Assembly: GCF_001640805.2 (NCBI RefSeq)
Contig: NC_066848.1
Location: 9,648,396 to 9,712,395, forward strand
Reading direction: 5' to 3'
DNA from: Lates calcarifer
Lineage: Eukaryota > Chordata > Actinopteri > Centropomidae
Length of the DNA: 64,000 bases
The stretch's first letter is position 1; each line of letters begins with the position of its first letter. This document shows positions 33,273 through 47,508 of the stretch, in pieces. A program made the position numbers and the translations under genes. The notes below the pieces were generated by a model. It had not been told where the DNA came from, did not search any database, and saw only the letters and a list, made by a program, of their open reading frames with translations.

Positions 33273-36200
33273 CCTTGTCTCAACTACAGTACTACAGTGT
33301 GTTAGCTCTATTGGTAGAACATCATAATATCAGTGTAGAATCACCACAAATAGTGTATTTAATGGCTTGCTCGGAGCTCCTGCAAATCTTCCTATGGGAC
33401 TCATATAATACAGCTGAGGTACTACAGGTGGAATCCCTCATGAATAATGGAGAAGCCAGTGTGTTGTTCGTTTGTTGTGTGGACACAGATACTGTAGCTG
33501 CATTATTGATGGGATCGAGACTTAGCTGGGAGGTGGCATTCTTTACCCTGATATTCATAAATCAATAAGGAAAAATCCCTCAAGCTGTTTTTCACAATAT
33601 ACATGGCATTATACATTTATAGCGCTCATGATCCTAAGGCCACAATATTTACTTTTAGTTGTTTGGAAGCCTGGTCATTTATGTATTACACAAAAAGAAT
33701 ACTTTTGTTGCAACAGGGGAAAAAATGCAGTCTAAGCGGTAATTACTGACATTATTCCTACCTGTACTTTCTAGTCTTGTGGCTAGAGAGCAAAAGGAAG
33801 AGAGCACCTTTGTCCGCTTTAGTGCGACACTCACTGCAGGAAATGATCTAAGAGACCCAGGCATTCTGGGAACAACCATGCGATCAGTGCTATCTCCTGC
33901 AACTATCCAGTAAAACTTGGCCCTAATCCCGCTGTAATAGTAAACAACAGCTGTAGGGCACCAGCGTGCTCTGATTAAGCAGGAAAAGTAATAACCTCAA
34001 TGTTATTTCTTATTGCTGTGCTCCCAACAAAATATGTCTCCTATTTCTTTCTTACATGTTTATTTGTGGGGAAAGATAAGAACATATGTTGAGATAATTC
34101 TGTGCTTGGGGTGTTTGAAATGTGTGAAAGTACAAAAAAAAAAATGGTTGGGCTGTAGCTTTGCTATTTTTGATGTACTATATACAGCATACTGCACACA
34201 AGGTAATGAACCATGTCTACTGTATCTATTATATGAATATATTTTGTGAACAATCTCTGTGTAGCATCACACTGGTTTTCCCATTGCGCTGTCTGATAGA
34301 GTGTTGCACTCAGCTATGTGTAATAGGACAACCACAAAAATGTATCTCTATGGTATGCTGAGGCATGGTTCCTACACATACATGCACACACAAATACACA
34401 TTTACACATACTAGACAGAGAGGGAGACTCAGGTGTTTGGTTTCTTTCCTTTTGCGTAATGTTTTTTCAGGCATACTGGAGTCTTCGTGGTCGGTCATTG
34501 TTGAAGAGGGTTTAAAATAGATGGTGGTATTTGGAGGCAGCTTAGTTGCAACTGCAACACACGTGATTGAATTAGAGTGCTGTCAGTTGGGTCCATTATA
34601 GAGGTCCCTTGGATATTTTCCATCAGCAAGTTGGTCGAGAGAGCAACTCCTGTTAGGCTAGTTTTCTTGGGAGTATTTAGCCGTGCTGTGCTGATCGATT
34701 GGCAGATGCTGCCTCAAAATTGAATCTGCCATGCTATTTGAAACAAATGTCATTGGAAATATCTCCAATAATAATTTGAGACCATGAATATTGTATATCT
34801 AGTGTATAGTGCTTCGCAAGCAGATCCTGCTATGTGAAAAGCTCAGGACTGAATTTTGACTGACAGCAAGTTTTAAGAGATCAAAACCTGAAAGACCCTA
34901 AGCGTGAATGATGCAGCACGTGAAGCATGTGGTGGCTTTATAGTGGCTCAAGAGGTATAGCACATGTTGGTCAGTCACAGTGGTGTCATCAAGTATGATC
35001 ACTTTAAAGCTCAATACGAACTGTAGCATTCTTAAGCCACCCTAGCGCAACTCTACCCATGTCATTGACATTTCCTTGATACTTGGCTGCTGTTGGTGAC
35101 ATTAGACCAATGCAGGAGAATATATGTCTTGTAAAGCCCAGGCTGTGAGGATTGAGTGTGCACCAAGGTTGCACTTGGACTATTTTTCACCCTCTACCCA
35201 GCTAAAAATAATGTGATGGTATTTTGGTATTTTGCCACCTGCATTATTAGAACGCCCTTCCTTTGCCTAGTGCTGAACCTTTAATGTGGAAATAAAAGAT
35301 TAGAACTGTGTAACCTTGATAAATGTGTCAGAAAAAAATCTTGGTATTTAAAATGTGCAGAGATTAGAAGATGTGTACCAGGATTTGTGCATTTTCCCAT
35401 AGAACCCTTTCTCTATCTTCCTGTGTCCAGTTCTCCTCTTCATAAATCAGTGCACAGCCATTTGTCACACTTTGGGCACAGATTTTGCACTGGTCATATT
35501 GGGAAGATGCTTTGTGCTGCTTTTGCTTCCCAGTTCAGTTCTTAAATGGCAAAACTGCTCCTCAGTTTCAGTTGTTGATCAGCTCACAAGAATATATGTT
35601 AGATTGAGAAACACTGGCTGTTTTTCATTTCAAATTAACATGAACTGCTCAAACTCAGTGTCTCAAAACAGTATTATTGTCTACTTTTTAGAGATGAGTT
35701 ATAGCCGATTCTCTTGGATTTGGATGGATTTCAACTGTTCATTTTCCGTTATTGAAAAGGTAGAAAAAAAAAGAAAGACAGTTAATACAGGAGGTCAGAA
35801 CGGCAGCAGAAAAAAGATCAGGTGTTAGCTATGCATGGGCTCATGCAGAGGTGGAAGTCTTTAAATGTCATACCATTTCACATTGTCAAGTGGCCTTTTA
35901 CACAAGTTAAAGTGTTCGTTCGTTTCCCAGACTCGCTTATTTCTCTGAATTTCAGGGTCACAGAGATGAAGATTGGATTATTGGGTGGGAGGTGGTGAAA
36001 CACTGTGGACAGGCTGACAATAACAACACACGCAGCACATTTACGTGCCACTATAATTTGATGATAACAAGATTAAAGCTACTGTCCTGACTATTGCAGC
36101 TGTCATGCAAACTCCTTAACCAGATTATTTTAAGGTTGATATTGGAGTAAACGTAATCTGGTCAACAGACTGATGGTGCATTTACTTACCAGTGTTTTGA

Positions 36201-39200
36201 GTTACAGTACTGTGGTGTTATATTTTACCTTCACTTCTGTCAGTGCTGTGATTGTGTGCACGCACCAGTGTAAACAGCAGAATGGCCAACGGTGGGGGAA
36301 AAAAATAAAAAATAAAATTTAGGACAACAACAAAACGGCTTTCATGTTACAACTAACTTGGGAAGTAATAGAACTTGTGTAGAGGTAGTATATTAATTTT
36401 TACTTATCCTCTGCTGTGGTGCAAAAAAGACGTTTCTTATCATTTACCTTCATACATGTCCTTCTGATGGTAATTATTGAACAAATTATGTAAATGTGAT
36501 CAATGCAAACCTTGTAAACTGTTGTTTAATTAGACCTAAATTTACAGTTGACTTATATGGTGCTATTAATTTCTGCTTATGAATGAAATGATGTGGATTT
36601 AGACAAATGCGGGTAATTAATTAGACATTAAGGCCAAGAAATATGAATATGACATACCGGTGCTTATATCTGATACTTTTCAAATAGTTGAATAATCACT
36701 TTTCTGATTACTCCACACAATCATGTATTGACGCTGGCTGCATCACTCCCACACTGCGCCTTGCATCACATCTCCTCTCTGTCTTTCTCTCTCAGCCTGC
36801 CTCTGTGTGTGTCTTTTTTTTTCCTTCCTGTTCTGTCCCTCTCTCTACCCCCCTCCTCCAATCCTCCCCTCCCACACATGCTGTCTCACACACCTACTGT
36901 CTGCCCGCCAGGTCTCTGTTGCTAAGCGACAAGCAATGAGCGATGGACTGCTCTTATGAGAGCGACGTTTGTCCATCATGATCTCATCCTTGCCTGTGCT
37001 GTACACACATTCGCCAGATTTCTCTCGATTGACTTGTAGCAGATTTCTGTGGATACATTTGTATATTTTATTTTTTTATTGAATCCATTAATAAAACATT
37101 TCAAAATTCCATTGATTAAATTTTGCAAGGCTTTATTTTAAAATGAATACGGTGGCTCGGGATAATTATTGAACGAAACATCAAAATCCCACTGCGTTGT
37201 GTGTGTGAAGTTTGAAATTATTCCTTATAAATTATTGATTCAGCAATTTTTTATATAATATCTGTGGTTCAGTATAGAGACATGGTATTATACTGTTCCT
37301 TTATTTGTTCATAGTATTACCAAATGACACGCTGGACATTTGTTCTGAATTTAATGGAAATATAAAAATTAAATCCTATAATATTACCTGAATTGTTTTA
37401 TGGGCAAAATATAAAATGTAAAAATTTCAAAAACATTACAATTTCCATACTACGTTGTAATCTGAAGCTGCCACTGAATGGTGCTCAAACTACTGCTGTG
37501 CCCCTCCCTATCCCTCCCTGACTCCTTCTCATGTTACCAAGCTGAAAATTTCCCTGTTGCTTTATCCCTTTTGATTAGTCCCTTGGGCGCCTACGGCTTT
37601 TATTTTGACAAATGAGCCCGGTGCTGAACACTAAAAGGCATTTACAACTGTATTGATTAACAGTGGCTATTACTAGTGAAGAGGAAAAAGAAGATGTTCT
37701 TACAGTGGCCGTCCAGAGCCTTTTTTAAATAAGTGCACTAAGGCTGGGGGATTAGTGATGTGGATTTCCTCGCTGCTGCATTTGAAGAGAAAGGAGGTTA
37801 CTTCACTGCAACAGGCATAATGCATTTAGATGAGTGGATTACTGAGGCTAGCTCTTAGCTATGCGGTGTCTCAAAATGCCAGATGAAGCGGAAACTGTCT
37901 TCATCATGACGCAATGAACATTGTGTCATTCGCATGAAACCTATGCATAAATGTTCGCTTGTCAGAAAAGAGGAGTTGCTGTATATATTTGCAACCGCCA
38001 TGTATATCATCGGCCACATTCCAAGACGTCAAGCCTCGTGACGACCGCCCATCCCTGTCCACGCACATCACAACAAAACCTACAAGTACATCATTGTAGT
38101 TGTCATCTGCAGGGACAGTAAGTGATCATGTTTAAGTGGAGAGCTTTGAAGAGTTCTAGCTGCCTTGTGATGAATCACTCATTCTCAAGCACGCGCACAC
38201 ACACTCCTCCCTTGTTCCCTGCATTGTTGCCTCAGTATAATTTCATAAAGTAAATCCTCCTCTCATGCAAACGCAACCATAACACATTCCGTGTGTCACC
38301 CCCAGTGACTTGTCCTTGGGTTCGTACAGTGCTGCAGTGATCAAGTGCACGCTGTGTGGACAGTAGAGGAGAGCTGATTCAGTCTTCACATCATCCCATG
38401 TGAAAGCTGTTGCCAGCTCTTTCTCTAACGCGCACTGACAACACTTTTTATTTCCCCCTTTTTTTGTGCTGAATTTTCACTGTTGTTTATTTGAATTCAG
38501 CAGCGCAGCCTGTACCAAGCCTGTGAGGGTCAAATTGTTGACTCTGGGGCGTGGTGGATTTCTCCCATGCTGCTGCTACCCATTCCCCCCCACGTCACAG
38601 AGAGGAATGCCTCTCTCGACCTCGGGCGAAAGGCAGTCCCGCAAGACTTTTCCTCAGCTCCTCAATTCCCAAACGCAACAACAACAATAACAACAATGGC
38701 ACTTAGAGGAACAGGCAGGAACCAGAGCCGATGCTCGTCTTAACGCTGAACACAAACAAATGCGGTTCAACTTGGATACAGAGTGTTTCCTCTGAGCTCT
38801 GTATGCCTTGTCTGTGGATGTTTCATCCTACAATAAAAAAAACCATTTGATTTGTTGAAGTTGAGCTCCACACAATCAGAGCTAGGCAGAGAGAGCCTCA
38901 GTCCTCCCCTGCAGCCCACTTTACACTTGACATCACATAGAGGCTTAATGCTGTGCAATACGGTCCAGTGTTCCTCCGAAGGCAATGACCTTTCCTATAA
39001 ACACACAGATTGGTTTGCTGCGCTGCCATCTTGCATAATTACACTGATTCTCTGTAGGCTCGAGAACACGTACACACACTTGCTGCAATGTTTCATCCAG
39101 ACTTCGGCTCCTCTTAATGGATCTTGTTAGCTGAGGTCAAAGTCCTCTCTGTCTGGGGTCACAGTAAAGAAACACAACCTTCCCTGTGGAACACACTTGG

Positions 39201-42200
39201 GGGCCTTGTTGTGGGCTGATAGTAGAACACAAGCCACAACAATCCCACCATGTCCTCACCCCGTTTCCTCTTCCTAACTCCAGGGTTAAAACATGCAAAT
39301 TCTGTATGAAGGAAACTGATTTATTTTCCCCAGTGGGAGGCGTGAGATCTAAATTTAAAATGATTAAATGAGCCTAGAGTAGGAAAATCATTTGCACTTC
39401 CATTTGTTAGCCTCTGAGCTGTTCTCAAATCAAGGGCAAGTCTCTGAATCATTAGGCTCAGATGACTGCCTTTTTTTTTTAACCGCCTTTAACAAGAACA
39501 TTTTCCAAATAACATTGTTGACCCCCATATTGTGTAATACAATTTGTGGACCTAATCGACACATTGTCAGAAACTGGAAGAATTTAAATCCAGCTTTGTT
39601 TAATGCTCCCCATCAGCCAGATTAGTCTTTTCACAATTACCAAACAATTAACCAGGGGAACTGTTGATTAAAATTCAAAGCCATACCTCTTTCGCTATTG
39701 TTCCACAATCAAATGTGAGGCTTAAGCTTGTCTAAATAAATTCATATAGTCCTGTGTGTCGGCTGGCATCGGTGAGAGTTTCGAGGGTATTATTGCATCA
39801 GGAGAAGATAAAGGTAATGAGACCTGTCTCTCAAGCAGAGAGAGCCTAATCTCCATGGTCTCTTCAGGCTTCTCTTAAGCCGGTGGAGTGGAGTGGAGTG
39901 GAAAAGAGAGGAGAGGGGAGAACGAAAATAAATGGAGGGAGACTGAAGAGAAAGTGATAAAGGAGGAGAGATGACAGGTAAAAGAGAAGAAAAGGAGAAT
40001 GGGAAGATGGAGCCTGTGTGGTTTTTACCAGTTTACCTAAAATTGTACCTCAGGGGTTGATTTATGGGCAGCCAAGTGTGACCGTGTGTAATAGTGGTTT
40101 GGGTGGATGATAGTTAGGGAGGAGAAGACGAATCAAAAGGTCATGAAGACAGGTTAAGCAATGTGGGAGCTCTGAAGGTCGCTGTGGAACATGATGGCTC
40201 ATTGCCTTTAATTGCAGCATCACCTAGGAAGATAAATTAAGTATAAAGAAATGTGTTGTTCCATCTTAAAAAGATTTGTCTCGCTCTGTCTGAAGGGACT
40301 TTTACAAGACAAAATCCTCTCTGAGATAACCTGGGTGTGTGTTTTCCACACTTGTGCTTTAACATGTTGCAAAAGATTTTGTAATTTTATGAATTGGAGC
40401 TCATGTTTGGTCGAAGTATATGCTGCTGTGTATATATGCTGCAAGCCTGGCGTGCTGAAAGACTGTGCTCATACTTAGTCATTCATATCTTATGCATGGG
40501 CTGCAATGCTCAGGAACTGTATCCCATCATGCACCATCTCCCACACATCTGTTGTTCTGTGGTTACAGCATTTTTCTGGAGCGACTGATTCATTAAGTAA
40601 GAGAGATGAATCCAAACTTACAAACAAACAAACAGCCATTACCCCATAACAACATTTCATTTGGTGTTATTCCTTTGCATTGAGATATTAATAAAATGCC
40701 AAGCTGCATTATCTCTTGTTACACTTACTTTTGTGTTGTATTTGCAGACTCACTGAAAGAACATAAACTCTTTTCCCCTTGAGAGTAATTGATTCAGCAG
40801 ATTAAGGAATTATGAATCTACTCGGTTTGATGATAAATAAACCATACATGAATTTTCTTTTTGCAGTGTTGGTGTATGTGCATATTTAAGTGGCTGCACT
40901 GTGTGTATATTTGATATATACAGGGGTGAACAAACTAATAAGAAAACCTTTTAGTATAAGGCACCAATTTAAAGTAAAATATAATATTATAAGCCTAACT
41001 AAGATGGTATTAAAAATGTAATTGCATTGGAGTGCATAGTTCTGCAAGATTTTCAGAGGTCAGTAGTGTAGAGAAAGGGTGGATTCTTGGTACTTATGAT
41101 TTTAAAAAAACTGCTATAATAATTCATTTATTTGTGCTACATATCATTGAAACCTGTTGTGATCCTGGGCTTTGGGATTTGTTTGTTTTCTTGTTTGCTT
41201 TGTGGACTACACTTCATGTATGCCTATTTATTGTAACATAGTAATTTTAATCATCAGTATTTTGACCTGTAACTAAAAACTGCCTTCCAGTACTGCTAAA
41301 AAATTAATCTGCCAGTCATGTCTGTTGCTCTTTATAGAGCAGGGTCATTGATCAGTGCAGGTTAGACAGCAGGGAGCCAATTAGGGCAATAGCTACCATC
41401 TTGGTTGTTTTCCGCTCTTGGAAAACACCTAAATGGCCTGTTCTGCAGAAGGTAATGGGCCCCCGTTTTCATCTGTCTGTTGTACGCTGAGTCGCTTATT
41501 GACAGAGCGCTCACCGTCTGTCTCTATTTAGGAGGAAAGCTCATTAAAGTGTTCCGAGGGCAATAGGGGATCAGGGCTGAGACAGGTGACTACTTGATAA
41601 GACTGTTTTTGTTAGCTGTTTGCTTTGGTTGTTGTTGTCTGTGCCGCTACTCTTTTAAATTCACTGAGGGTTGTGGAGGAAATAAGCCTGTGGAGAAGAA
41701 AGGCTCATACTTCCAGTTCATTAACAGAGTTCAAAAAACCTTATTTATAGAACTTAAAAATTATTACTGATGCGGATAAATATGGAAATGATTAAAATAA
41801 TTTGGTTCTGTCCTCATATAAACTACTAACACCAAGAACCTTAAAATATGTAATAATAGCAGGACCTCCACAGATGATGATTATCACTTAAATTGAAAAT
41901 CCAAATCCAAAGTAATATTCCAAATAGCATATCTGTCAACATAATTAATAACATTAATTGTTTTATCACATATTGAAGCATGTGAAATATTGAATACATC
42001 AAGTGATAAGAAGGCCTTTCCGAAGGATTACAAGGTAATAATAAGTAAAAATAAGTAATAAATGTGTTGTGACCCTTATGCATAACCTATGGAGGACTTT
42101 ATTGGCTGATTCAGCTCTTGAGGGAAGGTGTTAATGCAGTCATTAATTTTCAGAATTGAGGAGTCAGTCAGCACTTGGGAATCATGCTTAGACTTTATTA

Positions 42201-44181
42201 AAAGTCACAGTTACTGTACGTTGTATGTGCTTTACAGTAATTCAAGTTTTTGATAAATGACACATAAATAAATTAATGACAGCATTCTTAAGCACATCCC
42301 TTCAGGTCACTTTGTCCAGCATCCAGACTGGGAAGTTTGTTTAAAACAGTGCAGTGCAGTATGTGGAGAATGTAATTCATATGTGGTTGAAGGCTAGGTT
42401 TGCCTTTTGTAGACTGTACTTGAATAAGTAAATTGTTGCATAGTTTTTCGAGGGCTTCTGAAATGGCAAAAAGTGCTCTCAAGGACTAGTCAAGGTTAAG
42501 GCTTGACAGTGAGTGGCGGTAATCCACCAAGAAAAGTGTTTAGTATGTTGGTTATGACTCAATGATACAACCCCACTTCAACATTCTTCTTATTTCAGTC
42601 TACTTTCCAACATGATTAAAATGCACTGAGACAAGAACCAGTGTCAGACTCAGGGGAGAACAAATTGTTGAACTAGCTTCAAGAATGAAAAATGATTGTA
42701 TTAAGTAGCTGCAGGTGCTCATGCTACAGTGATTCTCTTCTAAAATGAACTTAAAAAAAAAAATCTTATAATAAAGCTGCCTACCTTGCTGAAATGTGGT
42801 TTAAAGGCATGCTGTATTAAAAAATGACCTCAGTTTTTGGTTTGTGTGGGTCCTGCCACTGATGGAGCTCTGTTATAGCACGTATGAGTTCTGCCACAGG
42901 CTCCGTGGTTAGGAGGTCCAGACGGGCTGCGAGCTCGGAGGCACACTATTACCTCCTGATTCATAGGTGTGGTAAGCGATGCTGACACAAACCGAGCCCT
43001 AGATGAAATAGAAATCAATCATTGCCCTTAACACACGCGTACTGTATACACACACACAGACAGACGCGCACACGCAGAATTGCCCAGTGCCCTTGAATGA
43101 ATGAAAGTCCAGTTTTTTAAAGCAATAATAGAAAATAAAGTCAACCTTCAGGGTATAGCTGAACAGATAGAGGTTGGTGGTTCCAAGCAGCAAGAACATC
43201 ATAAGGACAAGAGCGTCATTTAGCATTTAGTGCAAACATGACAGTAACATATGTTTTTTCTTTTTTTCTTTTTCTTTTTTACTGATGTCTAAAAGCTCTA
43301 GGACCTTCTTTGACCATTTTTAAGCGTATATGTCTTGAATGTTCCACTTGTATATTCATCCAATAACACTCATTCACATGTACAGTACATCGGGCTGTTG
43401 TACAAAATGGTGGAAATAAGCCTCAGGTGATTGTGCCACTGATGGCTATAGTACGATAAAGGCTTTTTTTTTTTTCATTTCACCTACTTTTTGATAGGAT
43501 GAAATGGTATGTAACCCCCTCTGGAAAAATGTTGTAGGTTATAGTCTGGGTCAGAACACATCTTGGTAATTTATTTACTGTTTGAAGAACGTTCTCATTA
43601 TACAGAAAAGCAAAGAGTTTTTATGCAGATAATGAATGTAAACTGTGATTTCCGTCCTTGGTGCGATAACCACTGCATCTAAATTCTTCCCATGTCAGCA
43701 GTCACACTGAGAGCCGTTTGTCTGGTTTATTAAATGGACACATTTGAAGCATTTCCCTTCAAGTCAGACCTCATTTGCATTGAAAACAAGAATGTGAGCC
43801 TGTGAGTATCACCATAGTAACAAGCCATCTCTAGATTGGTTTAAAAAATAGATTAAACCTGTCAAGAATTAAATGACCAATAATTGCTTCTGCACATGTG
43901 GAGGAAAGAGGTGTGAGATTGTGTGTGTGTTTGTGTGTTGTATGTAATGATTGCATTAATGGTGTTTCCCCAACATAGTCATTTGTTAAATTTGTGCTCT
44001 ACATCTGCATCAAAATAATTATGTTGCCTCTTATTTGTTTTCATGGTCTGTTTGTCTGAGGCCATAAATCTTTCTAATGTCCAGTTTCCGCGGTGATTAC
44101 AGGGGCAATTATCTGTACTTGCAGTCAAATACAGTAACAGCAAAGATCAGCAGAGGAGGCGACGAGCTGCCTGTCAGAGTC

Positions 44182-44191
44182 TGATTGACAG
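44182..44191 (+). promoter_or_regulatory. candidate PBX-MEIS/PREP decamer
   Basis: TGATTGACAG is the classic composite site bound by PBX with MEIS/PREP. A CTGTCAG half-site lies 11 bp upstream. The surrounding 150 bp (44085-44235) is more GC-balanced and less repetitive than its flanks, which suits an enhancer, but conservation is untested. Confidence 0.4.
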
Positions 44192-46314
44192 CCACTTACC
44201 TTGTTTAGAGTGAATTACTAGGGCTTAACAGACAGGAGCAGAGGTGATTGTTGGGTGCAAATTCCAGTGATGTGGTATCAGGGTTTCTAAGAGTAATGGA
44301 GAGTGCAAGGAAAATTATGATATTGATTTTTGAGGTCTGAAACTGCTGTGATGCCATTTATTGCTCAGCCACATAGTAAACGAAGTGAAACCAGCAGTTT
44401 ATGTCATTTGGTTTGTTCTCCCCACTGTTAAAGCTCCTACAGCTTCCAGCTGCCAAACAACTGCATCTAGAGGAAATAGAGATACCCCAGTACATTAGCT
44501 CATCTTCTCTTCTCTTTAAGCTTTTTACACCAGGAATGTTCTGTTGAAAAACTTGGATGCGTTCTTTCATTATATAGCCTACATCTTTAGCATGCCCTCA
44601 TTTAAGCTACTGGGTGTCTATTATCTGCTGACATTAAGATGATAAAATTCAAAGACGTTACGGATGACAAGTGCTGACCTTTCAATCTCCCACAGTTCAC
44701 CGCATCATCTATTTTTATCCTGGACCACTGAGGCTTGAAATGTTGTATCAATGGAAGAGGTGCAGTACAGCATTATGAATCAACAGGACTGTACATTCAA
44801 GTTTTTTTTTTCCTTTCTCTCTCCCTCCAGTCATAGGGACATAACACTAATGCGGATGTGCCTTTATTCTGTTCCCTTTTGTTTGAACAGAGGGACATGA
44901 AAGAGTGTACGTCTTAGACAGCATGTGCTGCCAGGCTTACATTATGCTTTTTCATATCACTATCTCATTGTTTCTCCCCGCCACCCGAGGAGACGTCACA
45001 GTTGGGACAAAAAGCGTACATGGAGTGCAGCCATTTTGAGGAATGAGTTCCTGCCCTTTCGTGCAGATGGGCGTGCTGTCCGGCGGAGATGCAGAGAGAT
45101 GTAAACCGTTTGGCTTGTCTTCCTGTTTGCCGACATTGTGGATGTCATCTATTTAGTTCAGTGTCCACAAATCGTCTAATCCTGCTCTGGCCTGCAGTGC
45201 TCAAAATAGGCCCGGCACAGAGGGGCAGCACAGGGCTAATGTGATTCTGGAGATGGACAACCTTTTCAGTGACACTGATAGCTTTGGTACCCTTGGTGAG
45301 ACCAGTGGTCACACTGTGATGTTGCATTTGTCCGTCTTTGGATAAGTTTGGATTTGTGGCTTGACTGACCTCACAGGGCCGAAACGTTTGATTTTTTAAA
45401 AAATTATTTTGCTCTTTATAAACCAAACCACTGAACATAAACCCTTAGCACATAAAACTGTCTCATAGCTACTAAATCAGTATTTATTCCTCAGTAAAAT
45501 TTGGATTACTCTTTATGTGGCAAATGTATTCATAGTATCTGCTATACCACATGTGCAGCTTTACTCTGCTGCTACACAGCCTCTGTAAATGACATTTGTG
45601 TGGTGACAGGAAATTATGTTCGTAGTGGTGACATGTATGGGTGCCATTCTGAGCAGATTGTATTCCAGGCTCTACCTGTGTAATCCCTAAATCAAACACA
45701 TGGCGGCCTAGGTAAGCCCGTAACCTCGGGATCAGCAAGTCCCATCATCTCAGGTCAAACTCTTCTTCTTCATTTTTTTGACCTTGTCCTCTGTTTTTTG
45801 CAGTATTATTAAGGTAATATGATCGTAATGACATTTGTGGCACTGACTGTGGGAATTTCTTTGTAGTAGAGATACATTGTAGTCACGTGGCCTGATGGGA
45901 ATTAGCCTAAACCATTTAGCCCCTTTAGTTCTATATGGTTCAGTAGGTATGACCTATACTCAGAAATAACAGCTTTTCTCCACATGGCGTTGTCAGATTC
46001 AGCTTTGTGCCTGTGTATGCATGTGCATGCATTAGTATGTGAAGAGGCTCCCTCTTCTTCCTCCCTCTTCCCTCTTGATGTGACCCAGTGTAGGTCTGTA
46101 ACCCAGGGACACTGGGTAACTGTACCGGCATTAAAATAGCAAACATGGGGAACAGAGCGTGTTATGAGATTCACTAGTTTCATGTCTCCCTGGGTGAAGC
46201 TATAAATAGCCTCTCACACTGGAATAGAGTTTTCCCCAGCGATGAGGACGAAAGCCAGAGGAACAGCTGCGCTAAAGCCAAGTCCTGTTAGATCAGCGGA
46301 GTCACATGGGCATG

Positions 46315-46755
46315 TTTCTGTCTCTCTCTCTTGTCTTTTCTTTCCGTCTCTCTCTCTCTGTCTCTCGGTCCTTCCCTCTCACTTCCCATTTCTCTTGCTC
46401 CTAATCTGCCTTGCTGTCTGTCTTTCACCCACTTGTTTATCTCTCTGTCTCGCAGTGTCTTTGTCTCTCTGTCACTGTTTTCCACATCTCTGTCTATCTG
46501 TCTGTCTGTCCTGTGTTTGCTCAGTGTCCTGTCTCTGTTGATGTCTTGTAATTTGTGTCTCTCTGTCATTATCTCTGTCCCCCTTTGCTTTATTGTTTTG
46601 TCATTCTGTCTTCCTGCCTCCCTCTGAATCTTAGTTTGACTGGGTGTCCTTCTTCATCTCCCGTAGCCTCTCTCTCTTTGTCTCTGTCTTGTAGACTTCT
46701 CACTGTCAGTCCCTCTCTGTCTTCTTTCCTGTATTGCATTTTATCCGTCTTTCTC
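46315..46755 (+). repeat. 440-bp pyrimidine-rich (TCTC/TCTG) tract
   Basis: Almost continuous TCTCTCTGTCT-type sequence on the sense strand, a decayed (TCTG)n/(TC)n microsatellite. Reading frames here on both strands are repeat artefacts (Ser/Leu/Cys-rich on +, Arg/Asp/Glu-rich on -). Confidence 0.9.
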
Positions 46756-47337
46756 ACACACTCATTATTACCAGGCATCCCCTGTGTACTCTATTAATTG
46801 GTACAATCCTAATATTAACAGTGTTCATCTTGTTATAAAAAGGTTTCTTGAAGTAGAAAGATGAACTACATATATTTTTAAATAGAATTTAAACAGGTGA
46901 GACAGGCAGTACATAACAAGGTCCTTAGAAAACAGTAGAATAGAAAATACTGGGCAGGCATAATTAGTTTAAAAAAAAAAACAGGGTGTGTAGATCAAAC
47001 AAGAACCAATGCAAGTATATAGTAATTTTACTTACCTAGTGGGGTTGAGTAATTCAGCAAACACTGCCAGAAATACAACAGAGGAGCAGTTGCTGTATCT
47101 TTACCCTTTTAGCAAAATTACACAAATTCTTTTTTTTTTCTTTTTGAATAAAGAAGTCAGTTAATAATAATTGCAACTGTAGTCTGATTTCATACGCATG
47201 TTGCAAGTAGTGAAGTGTGTGGCTTGTTGCCTGCAGCTCTTCACCTAACAGTTCACTGTGGCTTGTCCTCTTTGTCCTAGAGCTCCCTCATCATCTGCTA
47301 ACAAAAAATGCTGAAAATGGCTGTTGTCTTGTTTTGT

Positions 47338-47508
47338 AGAAGCGCTTTTGATGAACAAGTGTCAGCACTAATCTCACTGACAAATACACTGCGTTTCCTG
47401 TGACTGCTTCACAACCCCATCTTTTGCTGGGTGAACACTTTTAATGTGAACTAGCAGCAGTCAAAAATGTTTGGTTTGCATTAGTAGTAACTTTTCACGA
47501 ATGACTTT
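47338..47508. repeat. dispersed repeat copy 2 (pair with 29648-29815)
   Basis: Carries GTGTCAGCACTAATCT, CACTGACAAA, CTGTGACTGCTTCACAA, TTTTAATGTGAACTAGCAGCAG, AAAAATGTTT and GCATTAGTAGTAACTTTT, collinear with copy 1 at 29648-29815. Same orientation, about 17.7 kb apart. Confidence 0.7.

Larger units (their letters stand above)
32351..47337. other. kcnma1 intron 1, fourth segment
   Basis: About 15 kb of intron. Contains the hairpin at 33214-33272, an AT-rich stretch around 37030-37440, PBX-MEIS type sites (41498 region; 44182-44191), an octamer ATTTGCAT at 43773-43780 and the pyrimidine tract at 46315-46755. No coding region or RNA gene is supportable. Confidence 0.55.

Noticed and set aside
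46242..46627. Cys/Leu/Ser-rich frames on + and Arg/Asp/Glu-rich frames on - over the pyrimidine tract
   Set aside because: Direct translations of a decayed TCTG/TCTC repeat.
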